Assembly (NCBI GenBank): GCA_001600635.1
Contig: BCKL01000004.1
Span: forward strand, 62,001 to 126,000
Direction: 5' to 3'
From: Leucosporidium creatinivorum
Lineage: Eukaryota; Basidiomycota; Microbotryomycetes; Leucosporidiales; Leucosporidiaceae
DNA length: 64,000 bases
Below the pieces are notes generated by a model. It was not told where the DNA came from. It saw only the letters and a list, made by a program, of their open reading frames with translations, and ran no database searches. Below are positions 1-12,400 of the stretch, one piece after another. The position numbers were made by a program, and so were the translations under genes. Position 1 is the first letter of the stretch; the number at the start of each line of letters is the position of its first letter.

Positions 1-1127
1 GGCCTGCAAGCGAGAAGAAGGATGGATCAGCTGCCGCTCGGCGGTCGCTCCTCCAGCTCGGGGAAGGCTTGCTACGTCAGCCCGTCCGTTCTTTACCTCA
101 CCTGAGATCCATCTCCAACGTCCAGCAATCCTGCGTCTGCTGATGCAGGAAGAGATACGTCTTGGCGATAGAACTAGCGGCGAGGGCTTGGCCCTTGTCG
201 TGCAGCCAGCCTCTACCTTTCTTCTCTGCAAAGAGGGCTTCGGTGCGCTTGGTGAGGATGGTGCCGTCGACGACCTGTGTGGGAAAGAGTTCAGCGGCTG
301 AGGGGAGAGTGGAGAGAGCTGGAGACTGACGATGAAGGCTACATGGACGCCTTGAGGACCGTACTCGCGAGCGATGGACTGCGAAGGCGACATCAAAGTG
401 GTCAGCGGAGGCTCATGTCGAAGACTAGCTACGATTACTGACCTGCGAAAGAGCCCTCAGACCATGCTTGCCCGCCGCAAACGCTCCAAACGAGTGCGAT
501 CCCCTCCAAGCGCTCGTCGCTCCCGTCATCAGCAGGGTACCACCGGCTTGCTCTCCACCGGCAGCAGGCGACGTGAACCATCGGACGGCCTCTTGAGCGA
601 AAGCAGTAGCAGCGACGATGTTGATCTGGACGGAGAGCTTGATGTCCTTCTCGGCGATGTCGAGGAAGGGGATGTTGGACCTGGGCGAGGGTAAGGTGAG
701 CTCGACGGGGGCTGAGGATGGTGGAGGTTAGCTCTTACCACTGTCCCGTGTTCCATACAGCCGTTTTGAGCCTTCCATCGGGCCAGAAAGCCTTGACCCT
801 GTCGAACACGGACTTGATCTCTGCGTGGTTGTACTCCTGCAAGCTGAACACCTCGGCCTGTAGTACAGATACGGCAGTTTAGCTACTTAGAGCTTACTTG
901 CACGATCTACAGCACCACCTCGAGCTGCAGAAGCAGCAAACACTCACTTCCCCACCTTCCCGCTTGATGCTAGCAGCCAAATCATCTACATCTTTCCTCG
1001 CTCGACTAACGAGCGCTACACGGTATCCCAGGTCCTTAGCAAACAGCTTGGACACCTCTGCTCCCACTCCCACGCCGTTGCCTAGGCCAGAGACGACGAT
1101 GATGTTCTTGGAGCGCGGGGAGCTCAT
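1..1127 (-). CDS. Short-chain dehydrogenase/reductase (SDR), 3' end off window
   Basis: NAD(P)-dependent oxidoreductase of the classical SDR fold; substrate unknown. Six exons can be traced: 1127-948, 857-739, 680-443, 378-331, 274-101 and 3-1. The N-terminus has the Rossmann start VVSGLGNGVGVGAE. A central AVWNTGQW follows, then a TGATSAW serine region and FAAGKHGLRALSQS where the usual YxxxK sits, so the catalytic Tyr is Phe; related fungal and bacterial SDRs share this FxxxK form. The C-terminal part reads VDGTILTKR and ends LEMDLR. A TGA follows at 98-100, but an AG/GTGAGG donor there and a TTGCAG acceptor at 4-10 suggest an intron inside the Arg codon. The protein would then continue as DLRP beyond the left edge. 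Family is certain, specificity is not. Confidence 0.85.
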
Positions 1128-1337
1128 GTTGAGGTGCAGAATGGTGATGGGGCGTAATTGGTGGAGGAAGAGATTGGCTTCGAGCGACTACTGCTATTGT
1201 AAGACGATGACGGTTCGGAAGCAGCGAGTTGGCGGAGTCGAAACGAGCGAGCCGAGCCTCGGGCGGTTCAAGAGCACGCGAGAATTGAAGTCCGATTCTG
1301 TACAACAGTACCATGCTATCTACAGTCTAGCTAAAGT

Positions 1338-4300
1338 CTAAGGCCAACTCATCCCTTCACCACCAAACCCACCTCCTCCACCACCAAACTCGAATGGCAG
1401 CTCCGCACCCCATCCCTCCGCCGCTCCACCGCCGAGCATCCCAAACTCTCCTTCCTCGCCCCCAACTCCTGCTGCACCACCCTGCACAGGCTCAAAGGTA
1501 GCGTCCAACATCCTCCAAAAGTCGACATTGGGATTCTCATTCCCTCCCATCCCTGCGGCGGGGCTGTCGGAGCCCATGTACAACTGAGCGCCGAGGCGGG
1601 AAAGGAGGATCGAGTCGAAGGCGTCTTGGGTGAGTGCTCCTTCGGCCATGGGAGGGTCGAGGGGAGTAAGGTCTTGGAGAGAGGGTGAGCCGGTGGAGCT
1701 GAGGTAATAGGGAGGGAGAGTGGAGGAGGGGTTGAGAGTCGGCGAAATGGCGGAGGTGGAGTTGTTGGAGGAAGGAGCGCCTCCGGAGCCGGGTCCTCGG
1801 GTGTTGGAGACGACTCGTTTGGCTACATCGCCGAAGCGCTCCGAGTCGGAAGGAGCCTTCCTCTTCCTTGGATTCTGAATCGACGATGCGGCGGCCGAAC
1901 GGCGATGCTTGGCCTCCTCGCCGAGAAGGGTCGTGAGGAGTTGAACACCTCGAGCGGCGATGGGGCTATTGGGAGCGAGGACTTGGAGCTCCGAGATCGC
2001 GAGCTCGACTTCCCGACGCTTGTTAGCGACGTCGTCTAAGGGGTCCGAGAGGGAGCATTGGAAGATGTCGAGGATGAGCGTCGTGCTGGCGACGATAGTG
2101 TGGTAGGGGATCTGTGATAGAGAACAGCGTCAGCAGAGCAGCAGTGGGAGGTGAGAGAGACGGCATACAGTCCAGATGTGCTGATAAGGCAGCCGAGAGC
2201 CCTTGACGAGCTGGCCGATCATGCTCCGAGCGGCGTCGATGGCAGCCTTGCGCGAGTAACCGTAGCGAGGGTCGCGGAAGGAGCGGCCGAGGAAGACTGT
2301 GTGTATCAATCGAGGTCAGTGCGCAGCCTGAGGAGCAGCTGAGAGCCGAAACGAACCTCGGTGGATGACGAGAAGCTTGTGCGAGACCTGCTCGAGGATC
2401 AGAGAAGGTCAGCCAGCTGTTTTGAGCGAAAGTGACAAGGGAAGCGACTCACGCTCAAAATGAAGTAATGCCTCATCCAAGCGACATACGGCGGGAATTG
2501 ATCCACCTCGGCCTCAGGCTGCAAATACCTCGGCGCCTTCCTCATAATCTCTCTCATCTCCCGATCAATCTGCAAGCAGAGATCGTAGCTCAACCCCCCG
2601 TTCGTGGTGGAGTTCATATCCTCGAAGAAGCGCCGGACGCAGGTCGCCACTTTGAAGAGGACGATGAGCTTGGAGACGGGCGTCGGCTCTTCGGGACCGC
2701 GGATGAGGAGGTGACCTGAAGAGAGGTCGGCGTCGAGAACGTTGGCGGGGAGTGGGGTGGTGAAATGGGAGGGAAAGATTGTGTAGCTGCGGCGGTAGGG
2801 GATGGAGACCCAGTCCTGCGAGGGAGGAGAGCGAGTCAGCGCCGAACATCATCGAGAGACCTCAAGCAAGGACTCACTTCGGTACATAGAGCACACCACA
2901 ACCTCTTCCTAACCTCCCGATCAACCAACTGCTTGATCCCCAACTCACTCTGCGGTGCCACACCCTTCATCATCCTGCTCCTCTCCCACTCTGCGTCACT
3001 CGCAAACCGATGGATATTGAGATGGATGGCGATCCGAATGGCGCAGGCAAGAAGAGTGGCGATGAGATCCGAGCCGCCGACGTCTTGGCAGGTTAGGACG
3101 ACGATGACGATGGTTTGAATCGAGTAGATGGAGTGTTTGGCCAGGAAGTTGGAGCGGTGGAGGGCAGAGATGGAGGCGTCGAAGTAGCGTTGAGGGAGAG
3201 ATTTGAGGTCATCTGTATCATGTTTGGTGTCAGCTTGGCTCGCTTCTTCTCCCTCCCCTCTTTCCGTCCGCCGAGAAAAGAAACGACTTACCGACATCCA
3301 ACCCGCACAAGAGAGCATCACTCTCACTCATATGCTTCACTCCGACACACAAGACTGCAAAGTACAAAGCCAACCACGCCTGGTTAACGAGCCGGCCGCG
3401 TTGGTCGCCCCAGGCGTGGAATTCGGCGCATTCGGAGAGGAAAGAGGAGGAATGGACGGCACCGTGCTGTTGATAGAGGTGAGGGAGGCGCGAGCAAGGC
3501 GAAGATGAGGGAGAAGCGAGGGTTGAGTGAGTGAGCCAAGAAGGAAGGAGGGAAGAAGGTAGAGGAGGAGGGTCAGCGCCGAGCTCGAAAGCGCCGAGCG
3601 CCGAGCGACCGCCAAACTCACCTGCCACCCAACTCGATCCAACGAATACAGCACAATCGCATCGCTCATCTCCTTGCTCGGCAATAGGTCCATCTGACTC
3701 CCTCCCCCTCCTGCTGCACCACTCATCTGCGGCGAAGTCGATTCTCCTCCTCCGACGAGCGAGCTCCTCCTTCCCACCGATTCAGGCGCCATTCCTCCTT
3801 CTAGCGTCGAGGTGGCAGGAAAGAGCTCCGAAGGCGTACTATCCTGCTGAGGAGCGCCATTCCAAGATGGCAGCGCCGACACCGAGTGCGCCGGAGAGGT
3901 CGATTCCTCCTCCTCGAGCAGCTCCTCTTCCGAAATTGGACGACGAAGCTCGGAGCGGGACCAGTGATCTTGCTTGCGGTCGCGGCCGAGGGCCTGTTGG
4001 TCATCATATCCGTCAGCGAAGAAGGAGAGGGAAGCGCGAGGAAGGGAAGGGGAGACGAACCATAAACTCCAACCCAATCGCCGCTTCCACCTCGCCATCA
4101 TCCGCCGCCACCGCTTCTCTAGCGCCCATCTCTCCCTCCTGGTGCTCCCCACTCTCCTCCTCCCTGACGCTCTGCATCCCCCTCCCCATCGCCATGCCCT
4201 CCTGCGCTCCCCCTCCCTCCCCTCCTCCTCCTCCCCCAGGAGCCACAGCCTGCAGCAACATCCCCACGGGAAAAGCATACAATGGTCCCCCATCCTCGCC

Positions 4301-5118
4301 CGTCTGTCCTGGTTGAGGGACGAAGGATTGGATCACTCGTTCGAGGTGGAACAGCCGGAGTCGGAGGGAGGAGATCGAATGGGTTAAAGCGGAGTACTCT
4401 GCTTGTCATTCAGCCTGATCAGCTACACTTTCGAGTCGAGGAGGAGGAGAGAAGGACGGACCAGTGCTCGTAGCGAGCCGAATCCCCCCGCCCGGAACAC
4501 CTCCGCCGAACCCCCCAGAGAGAGCAGCCATCGCCGCGTCGTCCTGCTCCAAGCGGCAGAGGGCGACTTTGCCCCGCCGTTGGCATTGGTTGCAGCCGGG
4601 GACTATGCGGTCGCCTGTTATTTGTTCGTGATGTAAAGTGTCAGCTGAGAGGTGAGGTGAGATAAGGCCGAAGGAGGAGACGGACACTTGATCTTGCGCC
4701 TGAGCAGGAGGGGAGGGGTTAGTAGTGAGCAGAGGGATAGACTAGAGAGCAGCTTACCGAGTGCATTCGGTACAGCTACAGAACGAGATGAAGGCCGAAG
4801 ATCAGCACGAGCACGCGCGGTTCACCGTCCGCTCGCTCCGCTCAGCAGCTGCATTCAGGCAAGGACTCACCTCCAACTGGGCCGCTGACTCTTCTTCCTT
4901 TTACTCTTCTCCTTCTTTCCCTTGTCCTTGGCCTTGCCCTCTTTGCCCTCTCCTTCTGCTTGATCGCCCTCCCCAGCAGCAGGGGTAGGAGCGACGCTAT
5001 CAACGCCTGTTGCTGGAGGAGGGGACTGGGAGACTGATCCTTCGCCGCCGTCGACGGGGTAGACGGGCAGATCGGGCGTCTGTGGTGCTGTGGTAGAGGT
5101 GGAAGGGCGTGGTGCCAT
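1338..5118 (-). CDS. Zn2Cys6 fungal-type transcription factor
   Basis: Nuclear DNA-binding regulator with an N-terminal binuclear zinc cluster and the fungal transcription factor middle homology region. Exon 1 (from 5118) encodes an acidic/Gly N-terminus ending in a Lys-rich stretch (KKEKSKRKK), a likely nuclear signal. The zinc cluster is split over three exons: SCTECTRRKIKC at the first junctions, then DRIVPGCNQCQRRGKVALC near 4600, giving the six cysteines. The middle region has the family signature REVRKRLW near 2880-2915 and RHYFILSVSRF near 2450. The last exon (1649-1338) contains VDFWRMLDATFEP and a Gly-rich tail. The Met at 5118 is the only start that leads in frame into the cluster. 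Its target genes cannot be read from context: the SDR downstream in the same orientation may be unrelated. Exon limits in 1650-2400 and 3300-4400 are less certain. Confidence 0.85.
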
Positions 5119-5734
5119 GCGATTCGAGGCGAGATTATCAGAGCAAGAGAAAGGCGGGAGATAGAAAGCGGACCAGCAGGGCGGGTGAGGCGAGATGGCA
5201 GGGTTAGGGGGTGTTGGCTGGACGGTGGATGGTAGAGCAGGGGTATCATATTTGAGGTACAGCAGCCTCTCTGACGCTCTACAAGATCGGCGTAGAGTCT
5301 TACAGAGAGATCACCATCGCCGAGCGAAGGAGCGGAACTGCTCGCTCTTCACTGAGTGCACGTAGGAGGTTCGTGGTAGGTCGAGCACCTCATTAGAAGC
5401 TGTAGCTAAAGAAGCCGAGCCTCAAAGTGGCCTCCACTACCTTACAGCCTATGCTCGGCGGAATGCCAGCACCTTCGCGAGAGGGGTTCCAGTTTCGGCG
5501 TTGACGGGGGAGCACGAGAGGGAGCGGTAGTCGTTCCGAATGCTCCCTAGTCCACTCTGCTCGCTGATAGAGTACAGCGGAGGATTCTGCTGACTGTGGA
5601 GGAAATGGCGAGCGAAGTCAGCGCACTTCACAAGGCTGCCTCAGCCAGCTTTCTGTTTCCCACCATTCGTTCGACCTCAGTCCCAATTCTCAGCTTGACT
5701 CGAACCACCTACATCTACCCAGCCTACACCTCGA
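5119..5734. other. Intergenic, divergent promoter region
   Basis: About 0.6 kb between the divergently oriented zinc-cluster factor and the small plus-strand gene. No conserved protein or RNA was recognised. A 60-codon minus-strand open stretch near 5449-5631 has no recognisable features. It presumably holds the promoters and 5' leaders of both neighbours. Confidence 0.5.
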
Positions 5735-6260
5735 ATGTACCCTACCACTCAATCCGCCCCTTTGCGCCAACTGGCCCGTCTCCCCACCACCACCACCACC
5801 TCGACCCTTCGCATCCGCTCCTTTGCGATGCAGCACAGCACAGCAGCAGCTAGGGCTTCAGCTTGCCCTGTTACTCCTGCACTCAGAGCTGCCGTTGCTG
5901 CTACTTTGCTCGTATCATTCGTACGTCCTGCTTGTTCATCTCCAGCGAGAGAAGGAGAACGCACCGCCTGACCTCCGTCCTTCGTTTGTACGGCAACAGG
6001 TCTACCTCTCCTCACACCAAGACGCCCTAGATCAAGCAGTAGCCCCTCGCTCAGGCCTACACTACTCTCCCCATCACCCTCACCATCAGCAGCACTCGAC
6101 CGTCTCAGCAACCTCACCCTCACCCGTCGCTTCATCGCCCTTCGCAGTGGTTCCCACTCTCACTTCTGCGTCGCCTCGAGTCGCGTCTATGGGATTGGGA
6201 GGTGGAATACAACATGAACTACGCATGGCGGGCGTGTTTGGGAGGTCGTTGAGCGCTTAG
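5735..6260 (+). CDS. Small hypothetical protein with one membrane segment
   Basis: Not recognised. Two exons, 5735-5920 and 6000-6260, joined in phase 0 by a 79-nt intron (GTACGT donor, CTGAC branch, CAACAG acceptor), give 148 residues. The N-terminus is rich in Arg, Ser and Thr with no acidic residues (starts MYPTTQSAPLRQLARLP), as in mitochondrial presequences. A hydrophobic segment near residues 50-65 (ALRAAVAATLLVSFVYL) spans the splice junction, so the intron model restores a continuous helix. A His-rich patch (HHPHHQQH) follows, then a Ser/Pro/Ala region and a Gly-rich end, GMGLGG-like. A single-pass inner-membrane or secretory protein is possible. Spliced frame, good sites and composition support a real gene; function unknown. 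Confidence 0.55.
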
Positions 6261-6720
6261 CAAGGGGAGAGGGATGGGCCGCCGTTTAACACCGAGCTGT
6301 TCGGATTTGGTTCGGAGTGAGGGGGGGATGTAGATAGTTCGCTTCGTTCGCTTTTGTGTACGCCCTTATTTCGCATGCCTGTACTGTGTATTACTACCCG
6401 TCGTCCTATCACACCACCTCGAGATTTCGAACCGAGCGAACTTCGGCGGAGAGCTCGGACGAAGGTCGGCCGAGTTGGTGGGGAGCTGATACTGAGGTTC
6501 GAGGGCGAGGGCGATGGGGCTTTGTCTCCTCCCGTTCACTGCTCGTTCAAATTCTGGCTAGCTAGTCGACCACAGCGCTCATCCCCTCTCTCCCAAGGTG
6601 AGCCCTGTCCTCCTCTCCTCCCTCCTCGAGCCTCGCTGACCCTCTCCTTCCACCGCCCCCACAGCTCCCCTCCCTGCCTGATCAACACAAATCAGCAACA
6701 CCAACAACAGCCTCATCAAC
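6261..6720. other. Intergenic
   Basis: About 460 bases between the small membrane protein gene and the dioxygenase. The last 100 bases are pyrimidine- and CAACA-rich immediately before the ATG at 6721, typical of a fungal 5' leader. No other feature seen. Confidence 0.5.
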
Positions 6721-8892
6721 ATGCCACACGCCACCCACCCTACCAGCACCACGAGCCTCCACATTGAGCCCATGCAGCACGATCCGAAGGAGACGAAGGT
6801 CGACTTCGGCGCGACTGTGACGGGCGTGGATCTGAATGAAGTTGACGGTGAGTTTCTATTTGCTGATTCACCTTCGTCTACCCTCGAGCAAGAGCGATGG
6901 AAAGAAACAGGGAGGGTCAGGGAGGAGAGAGCGAGCGAGCGCCGAGGGCGATAAGCACGGAACTGACCCTCCTACCCCATTACTACAGTCGAGACGTTCG
7001 CCAAGATCAGAGAGGCCGTCTTGACGCACCGTCTGCTCGTCTTCAAGGTGAATCTTCGATGCGGCTCACTCATCTCTCGTTCGCCGAGCTGACCACTCTT
7101 GTTGTATCGGGAACAGGGTCAGGAGAAGCTGCACCCCGCCAATCAGCTCAAATTTGTGCAGATGTACATTTTTTGACCACCTCTTCTCTTCTCTCTCGAC
7201 TTAGCGAGCAGCAACAGAAAGAGCTCGAGCTGACCCTCGGCGCCGAACTGAACTCCAGGTTCTCCCCCGGCTCGACCCACTTCTCGCACGCCTTGGACCC
7301 GGACTATGCTAAGCGACGTGGTGTATGTTATTCCTCCCTCTCTTCTCTCCTCTCCCCTCCCAGCTGAGCCTCTCTCCTCCTCCCTCTCTCCCATTCTCTC
7401 CCCTCGGCGCTTTCCCCTCCCCCCTCCTGCCTCTCCACCCCCCGCCTCTCCCGCTCACTCGCACAGAACGGCGGCGCCACCATCCCTGGCACTCCCCAAT
7501 GTCAAGTACTAGGCTACGGCCGGATCCCCGACAACCATTATGGTCTCCCTAATGGCCTGGAGATTGACCGGCAGGATCATCGGAGGATGCATAAATACCC
7601 TCTCTCGGACGCCGAGCTGGCGGAGGGACATACGAGGTTGATGCAGCTACGTGAGTGCTTCATACTATTTGAGTGAGAGAAGGAGGGAGAGCTGATCCGA
7701 GGAGGGGACGACAGATTTCGATGGCTCCCTGTATTCCGTCCCGCCTCCCTTCTGTGGCTCGCTGCTGGCCGTCAAGACGCCCAAAGGACCTGATTTGACG
7801 CTGAGGTTCGATAACATCAATGGAAGGGGCGAGAAGAAGATGGCGCCTGGGTCGACTGCCTGTGAGCCGCTTCTCTCCTTTTCGGCGCTCGGCGGCTGAT
7901 GAAGGCGGAGCGGGCACGCAGATTTCAACGCGGCGATGGCGTACAAGCTTTTGACGCCCGAGCAGCAAGAGGTCGCCAATCACTCGACGGTGACTTATGC
8001 GCCTCATGCTTTGTTTGTCCCTCCTCGCCCTGGAACTCTCTCGTCTCGGCGCTCGCTGACCTCTTTCTCGCTTTCCCTTCTCCCCTCCCTCCTTCCACCG
8101 TCTCGCGCTGTACATTCTTGCTTCTCTACTTCACAGCTCCTGGATCGCCTCCTCAAAATTCACCTCCGACGGCTCGTCCATCGTCTCCGAAGGGCTCGAA
8201 GTGCCCCTTGAGGACCTCCCTCCGTTCGAAGAGGACAAAATCAAGACGCTGCCGATGGTCTGGCACAATCCTTTGGTGCGTTTGTCTCCTTGCGACTTTC
8301 TCTCACCGGACTGATGAGTGGGCTCGAGCAGACGGGCGAAAAGAGCTTGATGATCCATGGGCAGGTGGCGATGAGGGTGAACGTCAAGGACTCAAGTGAC
8401 GCGCCTGTGAAGGTCTTGAGCGATCTGGCAGAGGTTCGAGCTTTCTTGCAGACGTGAGCTCTCCCTCCTTCACTCGCCGCTTGAACCAAGCTGACTCGCT
8501 CGGCGCAGGTATCAAACCCCGATCTTGAGGCCAGAATACGTCTACTGCCACAATCACCAGGAAGGAGACTTGGCCGTCTGGTACAACCATGGCAAGTACT
8601 CCTCTACAGCTCTCCTACCCGTCCCGCTGATCGCTCAGCGAGCCTGCCTATCTCGGCAATGGTCTCAGCGCCTCCGAGCTGCGCGTGCTAACCCCTTCTA
8701 CCCTCTCAAACAGGCATGTGGCACTCTATCACCGAGTTCCCTACGAGCTGTGGACCGAGGATCATGCACCAGGTGAGTTGGTTTCCTCCGTGATGATCGC
8801 AGAAGGGAGAGCGCCCAGCGAGCGCCGAGAGTCGAGCTGACGCTGGGATGGTGTCACAGTGCAACTTGGGGCACAATGAGGAGCCGAAGTAG
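6721..8892 (+). CDS. TauD/TfdA-family Fe(II)/2-oxoglutarate dioxygenase, xanthine-dioxygenase-like
   Basis: Oxidative enzyme of the clavaminate synthase-like fold, which couples 2-oxoglutarate decarboxylation to substrate hydroxylation. The sequence resembles the fungal group that includes xanthine and sulfonate dioxygenases; the substrate cannot be fixed here. Around ten exons. Start context is MPHATHPTSTTSLHIEP, followed by the family N-terminus GATVTGVDLNEVD. The iron ligands are visible: HFD in LHFDGSLY, whose His codon is split by an intron (7650/7715), and a distal His in NHGMWHS at 8722-8724. The expected Arg and HQCN motif follow in PRIMHQCNLGHN. The conserved VSEGLEVPLEDLPPFEED stretch precedes them. 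The intron at 8592-8713 has a GC donor, required to keep the distal-His exon in frame. Stop TAG at 8890-8892. Confidence 0.85.
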
Positions 8893-9454
8893 GGAGACGA
8901 ATACCTTAGGGTGTATGGAGACGGGTGTGTTGCGGTGGAGAATCGATTTGTAGTGCAGGATGAACCTCGCTTCGGCGATGGCTTCCCCGACTGAGGTAGG
9001 CTGAGAGGGGCTGCTGCAGATCGCCCATGCGCTCGGAACAGAGCACGAGACATTTGGATCCTGAGGAGAGAGCAAGAGAGAGCTCTGTAGCGTGGTACTT
9101 GTCTTGCTCGCCGCTCGGATCAGCGGAGAGCTCGGCGAAGAGACTTCTGAGGCTCGCAAAGAGCTGCAGATGATGTGAGAGAGCAGGTGAGTATCCAAGA
9201 GGCACGAAATGCTGCGTTACACGTACTTGCGCCTCTCTCGTACAGCACCCTCTCTCATCGTCTCAGCACGAGACCCGCGCGCGCTGGTCTCCCTTCGCAT
9301 TCTTTCTCGCTTCTCAAGCTCGACTCGCCTACCAGCTCGCCACCTCTCGGGATCACACAGCAACCCTTTCGACTGCTCTCTCGCCTTCTCTAGAGCTACA
9401 GAGGCCTCCCACGCCGGCGACGCGTCGGGCGTGGCCTTGGAAGGAGAGCGAGAG
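8893..9454. other. Intergenic / Trs120 5' leader
   Basis: Separates the dioxygenase stop from the favoured Trs120 start. An in-frame upstream ATG at 9209 would add 82 residues of Arg/Ser-rich sequence (see the Trs120 entry). Nothing else recognised. Confidence 0.5.
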
Positions 9455-12400
9455 ATGGACACCTCAGCGTTCATCGCCCCTGCGCGCATCTCCGTCCTGC
9501 TCGTACCGATACATCCCCTCAAACGGAGCAAGTTCGAGCAGTATGCCAACCGCATCCGAGGCTTCTCACGCATCGACTTGAGCGACATCCCGCCCGATTC
9601 GAGGGGGGAGAGAGGTGAGTCTTGGAGTTGGTAGAAAGCAGCGGTGGGTGCTGTAGGGGTATAGCTGGTGCTGGTGGTGCTGAGAAAGCCGAAATGGTCT
9701 TATGCACGAGCAGAGCAGCCGGAGAGCCCGTGACGCTGCTCGCTGTTGTTCGACGCCCGTTAGCAGCAAAGGACGAATCTGAAGACCTACAGCTGACCTC
9801 TTGCGCTTTCTATACAAACAGCCATCTTCTCGGCTGGCCCCAACACCCCCGGCGCGCTGCTATTCGAATACCTCACCCCCACCACCTACGCCTCCTCCCA
9901 TCCTCTCGCCTTCCTCTCCGAATTTCAGGTCCACCGACGGATACACGGCATCATCGGCATCCTCGACTCGTCGGAATACGCCGACAAGTCCATCGCGCAG
10001 GCTCTGACGGGGTTCCATCAGTCCCTCAAGGAACTGCCCAAGACGTTCGCTACTAAGGTCTATGGGTTTGAGCCGTCGGATGAGCAGCTCAATGAGGGAA
10101 GGAGAATGAATGAGAGTGAGGGGGTGGTCATGGTGCCGAGCATAGGCGACGTCGCCTTCTACCTCCATACCGTCCTCGCCGACTTCGCGAGTGAAGTCCT
10201 TTGGGAGTTCTCCAACATGGTCCGTATTGAGACCTTTAAAGCGACCTCAGTTGAATTTACTCACCCTCTGCTCCATCGCAGGCCGCCCAACTCGAATCTC
10301 GGACTGTCATCCCCACGCCGCAAGAGCAGCCCGGCCTCGCCTCCCCCTTCTCCTTCATCCCCCACAAGCCCAACGCCAGATCGACCGTCACTTCCTACAC
10401 CTCCCCAACTTCACCCATCTCTCCTACCTCACAGCAGCCTGTCAACCTCTTGCGCCTCGGCATCGCCCCTCCACCTCAATCTCGAACGGCGCTCGGTCTT
10501 TGGGGAGGAAGCCAATCGGGCAACCAGGAGGGCTTCCTCTATGGCAGCAGCATACAGAGTAATATGGCGATGCAGCCGGGGGTTGTCCCATCACCTCCGC
10601 CGGGGTCGGTCGTCGTGGATCAGCGGGCGAGGAAGAAGGTCGCCGGGCGGGAGAAGAAGCTGATGGGAGATATGTGGCTGCTGGCGGGACGGACGGGCGA
10701 GGCTATCGCTTGGTGAGCTCTCACTGAGAACTCGAGTCGTCGGCAAGACTGACCTTCGATCCGACAGCTACAACGAGGCCATCACTCTCACTAAAGCCTG
10801 GCACGATCAAGTCTGGCAGGCTTCGGCGCTCGAAGGAGTCACCGTCGCCCTCGTCATCCAAGCATGGTCACCACCTTCTCCTCATCGACCAAATCAGCGA
10901 CCGCAGTCCCCAGTTTCGCACTCAGCAACTCCTCCGCTCCCATCACTTCCACCAGACACCTCCACCTTCCTCTCCTCCATCCCCGATCGCCTCTCGCAAG
11001 CTACCTCCCTCTACGAGAAGATGCTGCCGACTCTCAATCCCGCTCCCGACCAGCCACCGCCCGATCCCGACCGCGCCCATCCTCTCGTCTACGCCGAAGC
11101 CTGCCTGCGCTGCGCCAGATTCCTGCTCGCCGTCTGGGAGTCGAACGGCAGCGTCGAAAAGGCGCTTGAGAGGCTCGTACTACCCCTCCCAAGCCTCCGC
11201 GACGAGGTTCAGTCGAGCGGGGAGGAGGCGAGGGCAGCGCGGTTGAGGAGTCTCGCCCCTTCGAACACGGTCCCTCGGTCGTCCATCGCGACATGGGTCA
11301 GCCTCGCCTACTCGCCATATCTCGCTTCATTGTCGCTACCTACTCGGCTACGAGTCACGGGCGAGATCGCTAGCATGTTCGGCCGGATAGGATATCGGCG
11401 GAAGGAGGCCTTCGTGCTGAGGGAGCTAGCAGCGTTATGTGGCGAGGGAGTAGCAGGGAGGGGGATCGAGGTCTTCTCGACTGCGCCGCCCGTTCCAACA
11501 ACGTCGTCGATCAAGGAGGAAGGCGACGAGCAAGGCTTGACCACCTCACCAGCGCCGAATGGCCGACCAAACCTCCGCATCAACCCTTCTGTCCCCTCCA
11601 CCGAAAACGCTGCTTCCATCGTTCGCACCACCTCCGACTCAGCTGGCAACGACTCGATCATCCGAGTTGCCGAGAAGGTCTGCGAGGCGTTCGGGATTGA
11701 CGTCGTGCCAAAGGTGTCGACGAGGCAGACCAAGGAGGAGCGGAGGCGGAGCCTGTTGCAGGGGAGACCGATTGAGATTCAGGAGAGTGAGCGGGATCAG
11801 TTTGGGTGGTCGGGGCTGCAGGTTGGAGTGCTGAGGGATGCCATCAGCATCGCCGAAGCGCTGCCAGGTTCATTCTTCGCCTTCATATCGCGTCCGAGCC
11901 TCGAACTGACCCGTCCAACTCCAAACAGACTACCAAGCTGCCATTCGCTTCACCGTCACCGCCCTCCGCACCCTCTCCGACACGATGCCGCCAGCCGAGC
12001 AGTACGAGCTCTCGCAGAACATCCCTCGCATCTTCGCAGCGGCTACTCGAAGAGGGGCAGCTTTCGAGCTCGAGTACTGGGGCCCGACTCAGCTTGTCAT
12101 GAGCTTGGAGATGGCTCCGTAAGCTTCAACATCGACTCGCTCGCTTCGACTTGACGGCTGACTTCTGCTCCTCGCAGCCTCTCTCCCAATCGCTTCCCCT
12201 TCGAGCACTCACTGCAAGAGGTCGAAGCTGCCAGCAGTGCTGGTCCCGCCAAGCGCGATCCCTTCATCTACAACCCGAAGCGAGCAGGAGCAGCGGCCAA
12301 GGTTCGACCGACGCTGGTGCAGAACGAGTCGACCGAGGTCTTCCTCACCCTCCAGAACCCGTTCCTCTTTGACCTCGAGATCCAGAGCATCGTGCTGAGG

